From NCBI GenBank assembly GCA_004431415.1, contig QPMI01000467.1, forward strand, positions 1 through 47,157: DNA of 47,157 bases. Direction: 5' to 3'. This DNA is from Cyanophora paradoxa. Taxonomy: Eukaryota > Glaucocystophyceae > Cyanophorales > Cyanophoraceae. Positions 28,797 through 39,703 of the stretch are shown in pieces. Position 1 is the stretch's first letter. The number at the start of each line of letters is the position of its first letter. The position numbers and the translations under genes were made by a program. The notes under the pieces are model-generated. The model was not told the origin of the DNA. It ran no database searches and was given only the letters and a program-made list of their open reading frames with translations.

Positions 28797-29913
28797 CTTC
28801 TCACAAGCCAGGGAATATATGAGCGTCCTCATATTCACGATGTCGTCAGGGGTGCAAATGAACTATTAGCAAAATCAGGAGATATGGAGTGAGACGACAC
28901 ACAACAGTAACCTGTGGAGTAGATACGCTACCACCCTCAGTTTGCATAAATTCGGTTAGGCAACCTGTAACGAGTAGCTCTGAGTTCACACAAACATGAA
29001 CACCGCAATCAACGCCTCCTTGACGCGTTGCCTGCAAACAGCCCCCATCAATCGAATGCCTTAAATATTATAATCCAGCCAGAATGTACGTACTTCGGCT
29101 ACAACATAGTTGAAAACAAGGTCACCGGATAATATATCGCGAGGTGACCCGGGAAACAGAGCCTTGTCCCGGTACGCCGATTGGAAGAACCTGAATCGGA
29201 TTCACGTTACAGAGCCCCGTAGTCATATACACAAAGCCGACCTTATAAGCGAGCCCTTAAGGAGACGTGTACATTTCCGGTCCAAGAATGCGTTCTCGTC
29301 CGTACCCATTGAACACACTTGCACAATAGCCGGTCGCAGTCGAGGGTCCGATATTCGTTGGCCGAGGCTACCCAAATTGCAGACAATTACGAGAATCCAA
29401 TGACTGCACATTGATCAGTATGCATGCCGCTGCACTAAAAGAAGGCGAGACGCTTACTTGGGCAGGTGCACAGGAAACCCAAGAAACTGGGTTTTGAAAA
29501 TATTCACGCCAGCCTTAACGAACCATTTCCTAGCCCGATCCGATTCCCCGTACCCCGCCTGTGCATAGTCAATATCGGCAAGACGGAATAAGGCGATACA
29601 TGATACACACCTTCAGAAGCACGGTAAAATACGTGTTGAAAAAACAGACACTCGTCGCAGGTACAGAAGCCCTGAACGTCGGATCACGCAACTTTTCCAT
29701 CAAGCAACTATACCGTTCGTGGTCACGGCAACAATCAAAAGCGCATGACGCTGCAAGAAACTGCGTTAACTCACTGGTGGAAAAAATTCACGACCTCATC
29801 AGTAAATTCTTCGTTCGGTCTCAGGGTAGCAATGTCCCGACGTTTGAGAGATCCACTAAGAACCCCATCGTCGAAACTATAAAGTACTGTGTCTCCGTCC
29901 TTCGCGTTCCAAT
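28797..29913 (-). CDS. C48 protease domain exons of the interrupted gene
   Basis: Exons read on the minus strand: 29913-29775, 29707-29611, 29558-29458, 29403-29242, 29190-29094, 29031-28912, 28862-28797. Introns of 67, 52, 54, 51, 62 and 49 nt all have GT-AG ends, and joining keeps one frame. The product shows the Ulp1 order: RRDIATLRPNEEFTDEVVNF, SVCFFNTYF, then LPN-HWILVIV with the catalytic His across an intron, and ATRQGGVDCGVHVC with the oxyanion Gln and nucleophile Cys. Where SENP6/7-type enzymes have 'ILxLDSL', this one reads AIVQVCSMG, so the expected catalytic Asp appears to be Cys. The enzyme may be inactive, or Asp may come from elsewhere. Exon 28862-28797 ends in an NMRTLIYSLACEK helix. 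Confidence 0.85.
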
Positions 29914-31332
29914 CTGCGCATTCCAGTATTAACTCAGGCGATACAGAACAGTGGCATCACCAAATTCGAGGCACCCGCAACTGACGTGCCCAATCGCGTG
30001 ATTGTAGATTTAACAATTCGGATGAATGCATCTTTGGCGACGCGCGACATTTTGCCATCACTACCGTTTGAATCATACGTTATCACAGAGTCCCTCCAAG
30101 ACAAGACGATTCGGTTTCTCTCGGTTAGAATTCCGGATATCACTGGACATTGCAAAGAAAGTAGCTCGGCTTCATCTGCGCACGGGTGCGACGACGACAA
30201 CTTTCGCTCGAATTCAAGACGCAAATTCTTCAATTCGCTGATGCAGTCCAGAAGATGGGTCAGATGCTTGAACCCAGAACCGATATCTGGATTCGGCGAC
30301 GACAATAAATGCTGTAGACGACAGTAATCATCCCACATCGATCCGTAAGTAGCCTTCGAGACCTCTTCGATCCGCGATAATTCAATGAAATTGATGAACG
30401 ACGCAGCCATCATCTCGACGTGCAGATAGTGTTTCACTCCGTCATCGCGCATCTTCGCTAGTTCCACCACAATTTCACGGGGCGTCAGTCCCTGTGCAAC
30501 CCACGACTTGAAGGTCGTCTCTGTCATCTGGCGCATGTTCGACGTGGCCTCGTCATCCAGGAATGACGTGTCGAAGGCATTAGATGACCCGTACGCAGAT
30601 ATTTCAGCCGCGTCCTCCAAAGTGACTGATTTAGAGTTAAGCAGCCAGTTGAAGGCACGCTCCATGGTACTGTGTAGATGAATGCTGTACGAACGCCGTT
30701 GGGTTAGGACGACAAACTTGTTGAAGGCCTCCGCTGCTTCCCGCAAGTTGTACTTCAATTTGAAGACTGCCGTCATAATATTGTTCAGCAACAAGTAAAG
30801 ACCACAATGCCCTCGGATATTCCCAGGGACGTTCCAGAAGATCTCAGGCGGAAACACCGGTTTGGCTGGAAGGAAAGACACATTCAAAAATAGATGAGAG
30901 TACAAAAAATCAAGATACAAGAACATACTGAGGGGTAGCCAATCGTCGCCTTCCCACGGCAACAGATTCGTCGCATTCACAACCGCATCGAACGCCCTCT
31001 TAAGATCTTTCGCAGCACCCACCGCGCGTTCCATGACGAGTGACGGCAGCTCAAAATCTCCCGCAGGCAAGGACCCTGCTGAAAAAAGCCAGAGAATTAG
31101 AAGGAGTTTGAGCGAAGTGAATCATGCACACCCCTCCTGTAGTGGGAGCGTCCCTCTCTCCCGCTGGAGCCGCATCGGGAGCCAGCTGTAGGACGAATGG
31201 ATCGGTCTGCAAACCGGCATGCGGAGGGCGCAATCCCAGAGACCCGGTCTCGACGCCCGCGGCCCCCTGCACCAGGGCGTCGCCCTCAAGACCGCCAGGC
31301 AGACGAGAAGGCGCAGACGCCGACGCGGCAAC

Positions 31333-32704
31333 CTGCGCCGTGATCGGCGTAAGGGCAGGCGCCGCAGAACAGCGCGGCGCCTGCTGCAACATCGAGCACC
31401 AGACTCACCGGGTCGGACCCACTCTCGACGCCCACGGCCGCCTGCCCCACGGCGTCGCCCTCAAAACCGCCAGGCAGCCGAGAAGGCGCAGACGCCGACA
31501 CGGCAACCTGCGCCGTGATCGGCGTAAGGGCAGGCGCCGCGGGACAGCGCGGCGCCTGCTACAACATCGAGCAACAGACTCACCGGGTCGGTGGCGCTGC
31601 CGAGTGTTGGCAGATTTGCCGCAGCAGCGGCACGGTCGTCTGCCGCATCGGGAGCCAGCTGTAGGACGAATGGATCGGTCTGCAAACCGGCATGCGGAGG
31701 GCGCGATCCCAGAGACCCAGTCTCGACGCCCGCGGCCCCCTGCACCAGGGCGTCGCCCTCAAGACCGCCAGGCAGACGAGAAGGCGCAGACGCCGACGCG
31801 GCAACCTGCGCCGTGATCGGCGTAAAAGCAGGCGCCGCAGGACAGCGCGGCGCCTGCTGCAACATCGAGCACCAGACTCACCGGGTCGGACCCACTCTCG
31901 ACGCCCACGGCCGCCTGCCCCAAGGCGTCGCCCTCAAAACCGCCAGGCAGCCGAGAAGGCGCAGACGCCGACACGGCAACCTGCGCCGTGATCGGCGTAA
32001 GGGCAGGCGCCGCGGGACAGCGCGGCGCCTGCTGCAACATCGAGCACCAGACTCACCGGGTCGGTGGCGCTGCCGAGTGTTGGCAGATTCGCCGCAGCAG
32101 CGGCACGGTCGCCTGCCGCATCGGGAACCAGCTGTAGGACGAATGGATCGGTCTGCAAACCGGCATGCGGAGGGCGCGATCCCAGAGACCCGGTCTCGAC
32201 GCCCGCGGCCCCCTGCACCAGGGCATCGCCCTCAAGACCGCCAGGCAGACGAGAAGGCGCAGACGCCGACGCGGCAACCTGCGCCGTGATCGGCGTAAGG
32301 GCAGGCGCCGCAGGACAGCGCGGCGCCTGCTGCAACATCGGGCACCAGACTCACCGGGTCGGACCCACTCTCGACGCCCGCGGCCCCCTGCACCAGGGCG
32401 TCGCCCTCAAGACCGCCAGGCAGACGAGAAGGCGCAGACGCCGACGCGGCAACCTGCGCCGTGATCGGCGTAAGGGCAGGCGCCGCAGGACAGCGCGGCG
32501 CCTGCTGCAACATCGGGCACCAGACTCACCGGGTCGGACCCACTCTCGACGCCCGCGGCCCCCTGCACCAGGGCGTCGCCCTCAAGACCGCCAGGCAGAC
32601 GAGAAGGCGCAGACGCCGACGCGGCAACCTGCGCCGTGATCGGCGTAAGGGCAGGCGCCGCAGGACAGCGCGGCGCCTGCTGCAACATCGAGCACCAGAC
32701 TCAC
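31333..32704 (-). repeat. Tandemly duplicated exon-intron units
   Basis: Seven near-identical 76-nt introns (plus-strand starts 31333, 31508, 31806, 31981, 32279, 32454, 32629) begin GTGAGTCTGG and end CACGGCGCAG on the minus strand. Between them lie exons of 99 nt (33 codons, VAASASAPSRLPGGLEGDAL...) or 222 nt (74 codons, with an added LQTDPFVLQLAPDAADDR part). From low to high coordinate the order is short, long, short, long, short, short. Intron length is not a multiple of three but exon length is, and all joins are phase 0, so the units are coding only when spliced. Period is 175 or 298 bp. Confidence 0.85.
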
Positions 32705-33650
32705 CGGGTCGGTGGCGCTGCCGAGTGTTGGTAGATTTGCCGCATCAGTAGCACGGTCGTCTGCCGCATCGGGAGCCTCAACAGATGGATCAGGCTCCGA
32801 AACAGCACGAGGAGAACGCGCTCTCGGAGACCCCTCCTCGTCGCCCGCCTGCCCCAAGGCATCGCTCTCATCAACGATGATGATAATCGGGTCGCTGTCT
32901 CCCGGGAAAGGAGACACACGACGCTCGCCGGCCGGTCGCCCGGCAGGCACAGAGGCCGGAGAGCTGGAAGGAGAGGCGTAGGACCCGGGGGTGGGCACGA
33001 GGGGGCGCGGAAGTTCAGCCGACCCATGATCCTCGCCTCCCTCGTTGACAGGCAGATCCTCGGCCCCCTGGCCGTGCGGGTCTACAGCCGTCGCAGTCGA
33101 AGCATTCCCTCCAGACCCAGTAACTCTCGGTAAAAAAGAGCCTGCATCTGATATAATTGCTGTCAATCGCAATTGCGAAATAAAACGTCAGAAGAGCAAT
33201 CACAGTAATCAGACAAGTCACCATCGAAAACATGATCATCACCATCAGTTGGTTCCAAAGTAAGGCCACCTTCAACAACAAGCTCATCATCATCGAAATC
33301 AGCTGGTTTCAAAGGGCGGTTCCAATATGCCAGATTTCGCCGGAACCGCTCCTTATGAAACGCTGCCGCAGGCCGATAAAACGTTCAGATATATCAGAAT
33401 ATGCGCTAAGAGAATAAGAAAGAAAAACGACAACTTATTAAATAAATGACGCACCATCAGCGACAGGAGTAGAGTCCGCAGCGGTTGCTGGAAGATCCTT
33501 AGAACTGTCTTCCGCGGCGGCAGCGCTCTCATCGGTAGAAGACGAGCTAAGCGACGGAAAGCACTCGTTTGACGAAGGAGCAGTGCCTGCAGCGATGATG
33601 CTCAAGTCAGTTGCAGAAGGCAGGTCGCGCCGAACACGCTAACAATGTAG

Positions 33651-34489
33651 AGATTTGCGACCACCTTCGCTAGCGGAGCTGACGGCAGCCGCACTCATCA
33701 GAGTCCAATCCGACAGGCGCCGGCGGTGACTAGTACTAGTACTGCGTCCAGGAATCAAGTCGCGTCCCACGGAGTAGCCGCACTCCGTGAGATCAAATAG
33801 TCACCTTATACGCCTCACCGGGAGCCTACCCAAACTGAGGCTCCCGGAGTCTTTGCGACCGCAAGTAACGGAGCCCTTGCGACCGCGAGTAAAACGAGCG
33901 GCCTGGCTTAGCCAAGCGTGCGGCACAATACGATGTGCCTGTGTCCAAGCAACTGCGCTCTCTGCGGTGCCCGAACGACGATGCTGTGGCCAAGCAACTA
34001 AGCAGGCAAGACAAGGGTACAACTATAAGACCGGAGAGCAAACGCTACAGACGGCGGACGGAGGAAAAACCACAGCTGCCGGACGACGGAGGTGTACACC
34101 GTCCACAATACGAGCTCGAGTCGCGTCGTGCTCGACCAAGCGGCGCTCAAAGCAAAGCCGGAAGTGCGCCTCGCGCCCGAGAGATCCTGAGCACGCGCGC
34201 TCAACTGCTCAACAGAAGGAGACCGAGATGCTGGGCCCTCGAACGCGAGGGTGCCGCAGTGCGCTCCACCCGACCCGTCCCGCAGGTGGCACAGAGAATT
34301 CTGTCGCCTTCTCCAGCCCGAGGCCCAGGGAGAATCGCGAACCAGTTTTGCCGCTTCGCGTGTCTCCTCTGACTCGACGGCAGATATTGATCCCCCGATC
34401 TGTGGCTCGGTACTGATCGGCGCGCAATGACGTTTTCTCAGTCATTCAGCACCGGCGAGGTTGCGGGAGCGTCAGCGACATCCCTCCAT
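33651..34489. other. Region without a supportable gene
   Basis: Moderately GC-rich. Contains ACTAGTACTAGTACT near 33728 and a pair of CGGAG(T/C)-type direct repeats near 33840-33890. Open frames occur on both strands but have no family features. Upstream sequence of the interrupted gene (promoter or first exon) may lie here. Confidence 0.4.
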
Positions 34490-36520
34490 GCTGCGCTGAG
34501 AGCCACGCAGAAGGCAAGGCCTCTGCGCGTCGCGTCGAGCGGCAGCTCGACGAGCGGCCTAGCCTCGCAGCCTTGAGCTTCGCCCCGCACAGAGTTCGTG
34601 AGCCGCCCCGTCCCGCCCCGCCCCTCCCCGCCCCGCCGCCATGCTGCGCAAAGAGACGCGCAGGAGACAAGGCATCTAGATCTGCACGCCGCGTCGAGCG
34701 GCAGCTCGGCGAGCGGCCTCGAGCTTCACCCTGCCCGGGTGCGTAAGCCGACCCGCCCCGCCCCGCCCCGCCCAGCCCCGACGCCATGCTGCGATGCGAA
34801 AAGTGCACGAGGCAAGGCCTCTGCACGCCACGTCGAGCGGCAGCTCGACGAGCGGCCTGCTGCGCTGAGGGACAAGCAGGAGGCACTGCGGCAAGGCCTC
34901 CGCACGCCGCGTCGAGCGGCAACTCGGCGAGCGGCCTCGAGCTTCGCCCCGCCCGGCTTAGTGAGCAGCCCCGCCCCGCCCCGCACCGCCCCGCCCCGCC
35001 CCGCCCCGACCCGCCGCCATACTGAGCTGAGAGACGCGCAGGAGGCAAGGCCTCCGCACGCCGCGTCGAGCGGCAACTCGGCGAGCGGCCTCAAGCTTCG
35101 CCCCGCCCGGCTTCGTGAGCCGCCCCGCCCCGCCCCGCACCGCCCCGCCCCGCCCCGCCCCGACCCGCCGCCATACTGAGCTGAGAGACGCGCAGGAGGC
35201 AAGGCCTCCGCACGCCGCGTCGAGCGGCAACTCGGCGAGCGGCCTCGAGCTTCGCCCCGCCCGGCTTCGTGAGCCGCCCCGCCGCGCCCCGCCCCGGGCC
35301 CCGTCCCGCCGCCATGCTGCGCTGAGAGACAAGCAGGAGGCAAGGCCTCCGCACGCCGCTTCAAGCAGCCGCTCGGCGAGCGGCCTCGAGCTTCCCCCCG
35401 ACCGGGCTCGTGAGCCGCCCCGCCCCACTCCGCCCCGCTCCGCCGCCATGCTGCGCTGAGAGACGCGCAGGAAACAAGGACTCTGCACGACGAGCCGAGC
35501 GGCAGCTCGGCGAGCGGCCTCGAGATTCACCCCGCCCGGCTTCGTGAGCCGCCCCGCCCCGCCCCCCCCCGCCCCGCCCCACCCCGCCACCATGCCGCGC
35601 CGAAAGACAAGCAGGAGACAAGACAGCTGCACGCCACGTCGAGCGGCAGCTCGGCGAACGGCATCGAGCCTCGCCCCGCCCGGCTTCGTCACGAGGTCGC
35701 TGATCATGAAGAATCCGGACGCCTACACCCATCTACAGGAGGAGGATCAGGATGCTGCGCTGAGAGACGCGCAGGATGCAAGGCCTCCGCACGCCGCGTC
35801 GAGCGGCAGCTCGGCGACCGGCCTCGAGCTTCCCCCCGCCCGGGATCGTGAGCCGCCCCGCCCAGCCCCACCCCACTCCGCCGCCGCGAAGCGATGAGAG
35901 ACGCGCAGGAGGCAAGGCCTCTGCAGCGGCGGGCCATGTCTCGCTTGCCGGTCTCGGCGACCGGCCTCGAGCTTCCCCCCGCCCGGGATCGTGAGTCGCC
36001 CCGCCCAGCCCCACCCCGCTCCGCCGCCGCGAAGCCCTGAGATACGCGCAGGAGGCAAGGCCTCTGCACGCCGCGTCGAGCGGCAGCTCGGCGAGCAGCC
36101 TCGAGCTGAGCTCCGCCCTGCTTCGTGAGCCGCCCCGCCCCGCCCCACCCCGCCCCGCCGCGCCCCGCCCCGCCCCGTCCCGCCGCCATGCTGCGGTGAG
36201 AGCCGCGCAGGAGGCAAGGCCTCCGCACGCCGCGTCGAGCGGCAGCTCGGCGAGCGGCCTCGAGCATCTCCCCGCCCGGGATCGTGAGCCGCCCCGCCCC
36301 GACCCACCCCCCCCCCCCCCCCGCCCGTCCGCCGCCACCGCGAAGCGCTGAGAGACGCGCAGGAGGCAAGGCCTCTGCACGCCGCGTCAAGCGACAGCTC
36401 GGCGAGCAGCCTCGAGCTTCGCCCCGCCCAGCTTCGTGAGCCGCCCCGCCCCGCCCCACCCCGCCCCGCCCCGCCCCGCCCCGCCCCGCCGCCATGCTGC
36501 GCAGGGAGACGCGCAGTACC
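34490..36520. repeat. GC-rich tandem array, ~155-bp unit, about 13-14 copies
   Basis: Each unit has GAGACGCGCAGGAGGCAAGG, CGCCGCGTCGAGCGGCAGCT, CGGCGAGCGGCCTCGAGCTT, then a CCGCCCCGCCCCGCC tract of variable length and CGCCGCCATGCTGCG. Core CGTCGAGCGGC recurs near 34692, 34912, 35062, 35217, 35796, 36076, 36234 and elsewhere. A poly-C run lies near 36307. Long open frames on both strands follow from the GC bias and repeats and are not genes. Confidence 0.85.
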
Positions 36521-37780
36521 CCGACGTCGCCACCCTTCAGCGCCAAGCAATTACGGCCCCCCATCGCCCCGCCCGCTCAAACATGCTCCCCGCAGAGGCA
36601 GTCCAAGGGAGGGCGAGGACGGCGTGCTACACGACGAAGGAGACGTCATCGGCTCGCCAACGCCACCCCTACGGCCCCCCTGCGCCCTTCCACGCATTCC
36701 GGCTCCCCGCCCCGGCAGACCCGCTGTAGCTGCGGTCCCCGGGGACAGAGGACAGCGTCCTCCGCATTGAGAGGCACGTCATCAGCTCGCCCCGGCCGCC
36801 CTCAATGCCCATGCTCGCGGAACCCGCCGGCGCCCCGCCCCACCCGCCTTCCGGCGCCTCGCACATGCTGCCCCAATCACACGGCCACCGTGATTTTCCA
36901 GCTCCCATGTGGGCAATGCAGGGCGCGCGCGGGCATCCACACAGATAAGACATGCCACAAAATAGCAACACTGTGACAGAATACAACATGCACATCACAC
37001 AACATTCGACTCACTTCGACCAACATGAGCAGGCGGCCGTCGGCACACCCTCATGCCACCGCCGCGGGCCCCACGCGGAAGGGCGGAGGCGCGGGGAAGG
37101 GCAGCACAACGCGAGACGCTCGAAGGAGGCGGGGAAGGTGGCGACGCTTGAAGACAGCGGCGATCGCTTGAAGGCGGCAGCAGCGACGGTAGACGCTTAA
37201 AGACAAGACGCTTGAAGGCCACTGGAACCTGCGATCAGGAACATGCGAGGGCAGCAGCCTAAACCTTGGGCGACCGATGTTAGCGGAATCAACACTGCAC
37301 ATGCGCAGAAAACGGGGCGCACGGTGGCACTCATTCTTGAGCCGTGTTCGCCGTAGACTATAACTAGGATGCGACGACCCCGCGTGGTCATCCATCTGTC
37401 GTTGCCCGTGAGGGCGACACCCACGACGGGACGTCGACGCGGTCAACCTGTAATCGCCATGCCATCGTAGTCCGCTCACAATAGCTTCGCGCGGAAGAAG
37501 AAAGCACTCCATGTTAGAAAGACAAGCACAACCCATGGCCATGCGCGGAGGAAGGAACGCACGGTAAACCGCGGTCCAGATGAACAATGAGCTCATCGCT
37601 CATTCTTGTCGCACCGGCATGGATCCCTAGCACCATCCCACCCGACACATTCCTTCGGAAGCTCAGCCATGAGGCTCTCACGATGACATAAAAGCGCGGA
37701 CCGTACCTGTGGCCGAGCAACTGCGCGGCCGCGTCAATATCAACGACCAGCTGACCGGCAGGCCGGGCCCGTCAATATGC
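36521..37780. other. Region between arrays, no supportable gene
   Basis: GC-rich to 36.95 kb, then mixed composition. Near 37090-37220 a short GCTTGAAGGC(G/A)GC-type motif recurs about four times (GGCGACGCTTGAAGACAGCG and variants). No protein or RNA family was recognised. Confidence 0.4.
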
Positions 37781-37930
37781 AGTACCCGTAGATCTAGACC
37801 AGCCGTCCCGGACGGCTGCTCACATCGCATAGACCCTGGTTCGAATCCACAGAGTGAGTCTTATTCGCCATCTTGCTTTCAGTCCACGGTACAAAGTTCG
37901 TTAGCTAGGACATGGACTAGAATATAGTAA
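37781..37930 (+). repeat. Array leader with tRNA-like B-box, copy 1
   Basis: Contains a strong stem (AGCCGTCC/GGACGGCT) and GGTTCGAATCC at 37838-37848, an exact Pol III B-box/T-loop. The T-arm is imperfect in this copy (CCCTGGTTCGAATCCACAG). A ~100-base tail (TTATTCGCCATCTTGCTTTC...) follows, up to the start of the 115-bp array. The same leader recurs at 39556-39703. Confidence 0.7.
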
Positions 37931-39240
37931 GCCGCCCGGGGCGCAGCGGCGGGTCATCTCTCGCTTGGTGCGCGCCTCCCCACCCTTCGCCACCGCGCCT
38001 CGCGCGACGGGGCGGGCACAAGGATCTCGACTCGCGACGCCCGCGCGGCGGAGGCGGCCGGAACGCAGCGGCGACCCATCTCTCGCTTGGTGCGCGCCTC
38101 CCCGCCCTTCAGCGCCGCGCCCCGCACGACAGGTGAGGGCCCGACTCGCAGCGCCTTCGCGCCAGGGCCGGGGCGCCCGGGGTGCAGCGGCGGGCCATGT
38201 CTCGCTTGGTGCGAACCTCCCCGCCCTTCCCCGCCGCGCCCTGCGCGACGGGGCGGGCGCAGGTAGCTCTACTCGCGGCGCCTTAACGGCGGGGCGACCG
38301 GGACGCAGCGGCGGCCCATCTATAGCTTCGTGCGCGCCTCCCCGCCATTCACCGCCGCGCCCCGCGCGACAAGCCGAGCGCAGTCGACCCGCCTCGCAGG
38401 GCGCAGTGCTAGCGGCGGACCATCTCTTACTTGGTGCGGGCCTCCAAGCACTTCGGCGCCGCGCCTCGCGCGACGGGGCGGGTGCAGGGGTCTCGACTCA
38501 CGACGCCCGCGCGGCGGGGCGGCCGGAACGCAGCGGCGGCCCATCTCTTGCTTGGTGCGCGCCTCCCCGACCTTCAGCGCCGCGCCTCGCGACGGGGCGG
38601 GCGCAGGGATCTCGACTCACGACGCCCGCGCGGCGGCGGCGGCCGGAACGCAGCGGCGGCACATCTCTCGCTTGGTGCCCGCCTCCCCGCACTTCGACAC
38701 CGCGCCTCGCGCGACGGGGCGGACGCAGGGGTCTCGACTCACGACGCCCGCGCGGCGGAGGCGGCCGGAACGCAGCGGCGGCCCATCTCTTGCTTGGTGC
38801 GCGCCTCCCCGACCTTCAGCGCCGCGCCCCGCGCGACAAGGTGAACGCAGGCGACCCAACTCGCGGCGCCTTCGCGTCAGGGCCGTGGCGGCCGGGGTGC
38901 AGCGGCGGCCCATGTCTCGCTTGGTGCGTTCCTCCCCGCCCTTCCCCTCCGCGCCCCGTGCGACCGGACGGGCGCAGGTCGCTCGCCTCGCGGCGCCTTC
39001 GCGGCGGGCGCGGCCGGGACGCAGCGGGTGCCTACTGTGCTCTCCGCGTCCGTGCCTCGCGCGACGGGGCGGGCGCAGGGAGGTGAACTCGCAGCGTCCT
39101 CGCGGCGGCGGCGGCCGGGACATAGCGGCGGATCATCTCTCGCTTCGTGCGCACCTACCCGCCCTTCGACGCAGCGCCCCGTGCGACTAGGTGAGCGCAG
39201 GCAACCCAACTCGAGGCGCCTTCGCGACTGGACCGGGACG
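37931..39240. repeat. GC-rich tandem array, ~115-bp unit, block 1
   Basis: About 11 units, each with GCAGCGGCGG(C/G)CCATCTCTCG, CTTGGTGCGCGCCTCCCCG, GCGACGGGGCGGGCGCAGG and a variable CTCGACTC(A/G)CGACGCC part. Units vary from about 105 to 130 bp. Long frames across it, including a 373-codon one at 37965-39086, are open in several phases because of base bias and have no protein-family features. Confidence 0.85.
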
Positions 39241-39555
39241 GCCGGAGGATAGCAATTGAGAACAAAAATCCCAAGCTAGAGTGCGTCGGCGGCGGTCACA
39301 GAGGCCAAGTCCGCAGCTGCAAGCAGAGGCCAAGCCCTGAAGTTCGCAGCTGCAAGCACGGCAGCGGGGCCACAGCCCTGGCGGCGGTCTAGATAGATAC
39401 ATAGATTCCTTGCGGGCGCACACGTTGATTGTTTAGCAGAGGATAAATAACTACCAGTTCATTACCTAGGACATGGACTACGTAGGCCGCCCGAAGAGAA
39501 AATGACCGGCGACAACGGCCAAATGGTTCGGGCGGAAGCTTGGATATTCGGTACC
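39241..39555. other. Spacer between array blocks
   Basis: AT-richer unique spacer with two GCAGCTGCAAGCA-type repeats (39315-39360) and a repeated TAGGACATGGACTA word near 39469 that also ends both leaders. Confidence 0.5.
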
Positions 39556-39703
39556 CGAAGATCTAGACCAGCCGTCCGGAACGGCTGCTCACATCGCATA
39601 GACCCTGGTTCGAATCCAGGGAGTGGGTCTTATTCGCCATCTTGCTTTCAGTCCACGGTACGAAGTTCGTTAGCTAGGACATGGACTAGAATATAGTAAG
39701 CCG
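39556..39703 (+). repeat. Array leader with tRNA-like B-box, copy 2
   Basis: Here the T-arm is perfect (CCCTGG-TTCGAAT-CCAGGG, 39603-39621) with B-box GGTTCGAATCC at 39607-39617. AAGATCT (39557-39563) could pair with GGGTCTT as an acceptor-like stem. The middle does not fold as a standard D-arm plus anticodon arm, so this is tRNA-derived or tRNA-like, not a confident tRNA gene. Confidence 0.65.

Larger units (their letters stand above)
26782..33650 (-). pseudogene. Large multi-exon nuclear gene with Ulp1/SENP (C48) protease domain, interrupted by the element
   Basis: A spliced minus-strand gene. Ser/Ala-rich exons (33650-33470) and acidic exons (33370-33240, 33170-32705) come first, then the duplicated-exon region (32704-31333), a long helical exon (about 31070-29975, WLPLSMFLYLDFLYSHLF), the protease exons (29913-28797), and Ser/Lys-rich tail exons down to the element junction. 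Tail introns include GTGAGT...AG at 27532-27459. Introns are GT-AG and mostly 49-76 nt. In the last visible exon the frame runs through STPGIGPVASRNSK into the 28-bp repeat, so the element truncates the 3' coding part. Exon joins upstream of 31070 are not all resolved, and 31.1-33.65 kb could be a separate gene. Substrate cannot be told; SUMO-type deconjugation is the family role. Confidence 0.7.

Noticed and set aside
29561-30327. Plus-strand frames at 29561-29932 and 29986-30327
   Set aside because: They lie antisense to well-supported exons and introns of the C48 gene.
31124-32751. Long Arg-rich frames on + (up to 232 codons) over the exon-repeat region
   Set aside because: They are the complement of the spliced minus-strand repeat, repeat with its 175/298-bp period, and have an implausible Arg/Pro composition.
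34446-36564. Several 200-290 codon frames in the 155-bp array
   Set aside because: Open in many phases on both strands because of extreme GC content and repeats; no protein family pattern.
37965-39190. 373- and 286-codon frames in the 115-bp array
   Set aside because: Overlapping frames in different phases across a non-multiple-of-three repeat; no domain and no splice logic.
39556-39632. Functional tRNA gene
   Set aside because: The T-arm is perfect but no standard D-arm and anticodon arm fit, and the other copy has a broken T-arm. Called a tRNA-like repeat instead.
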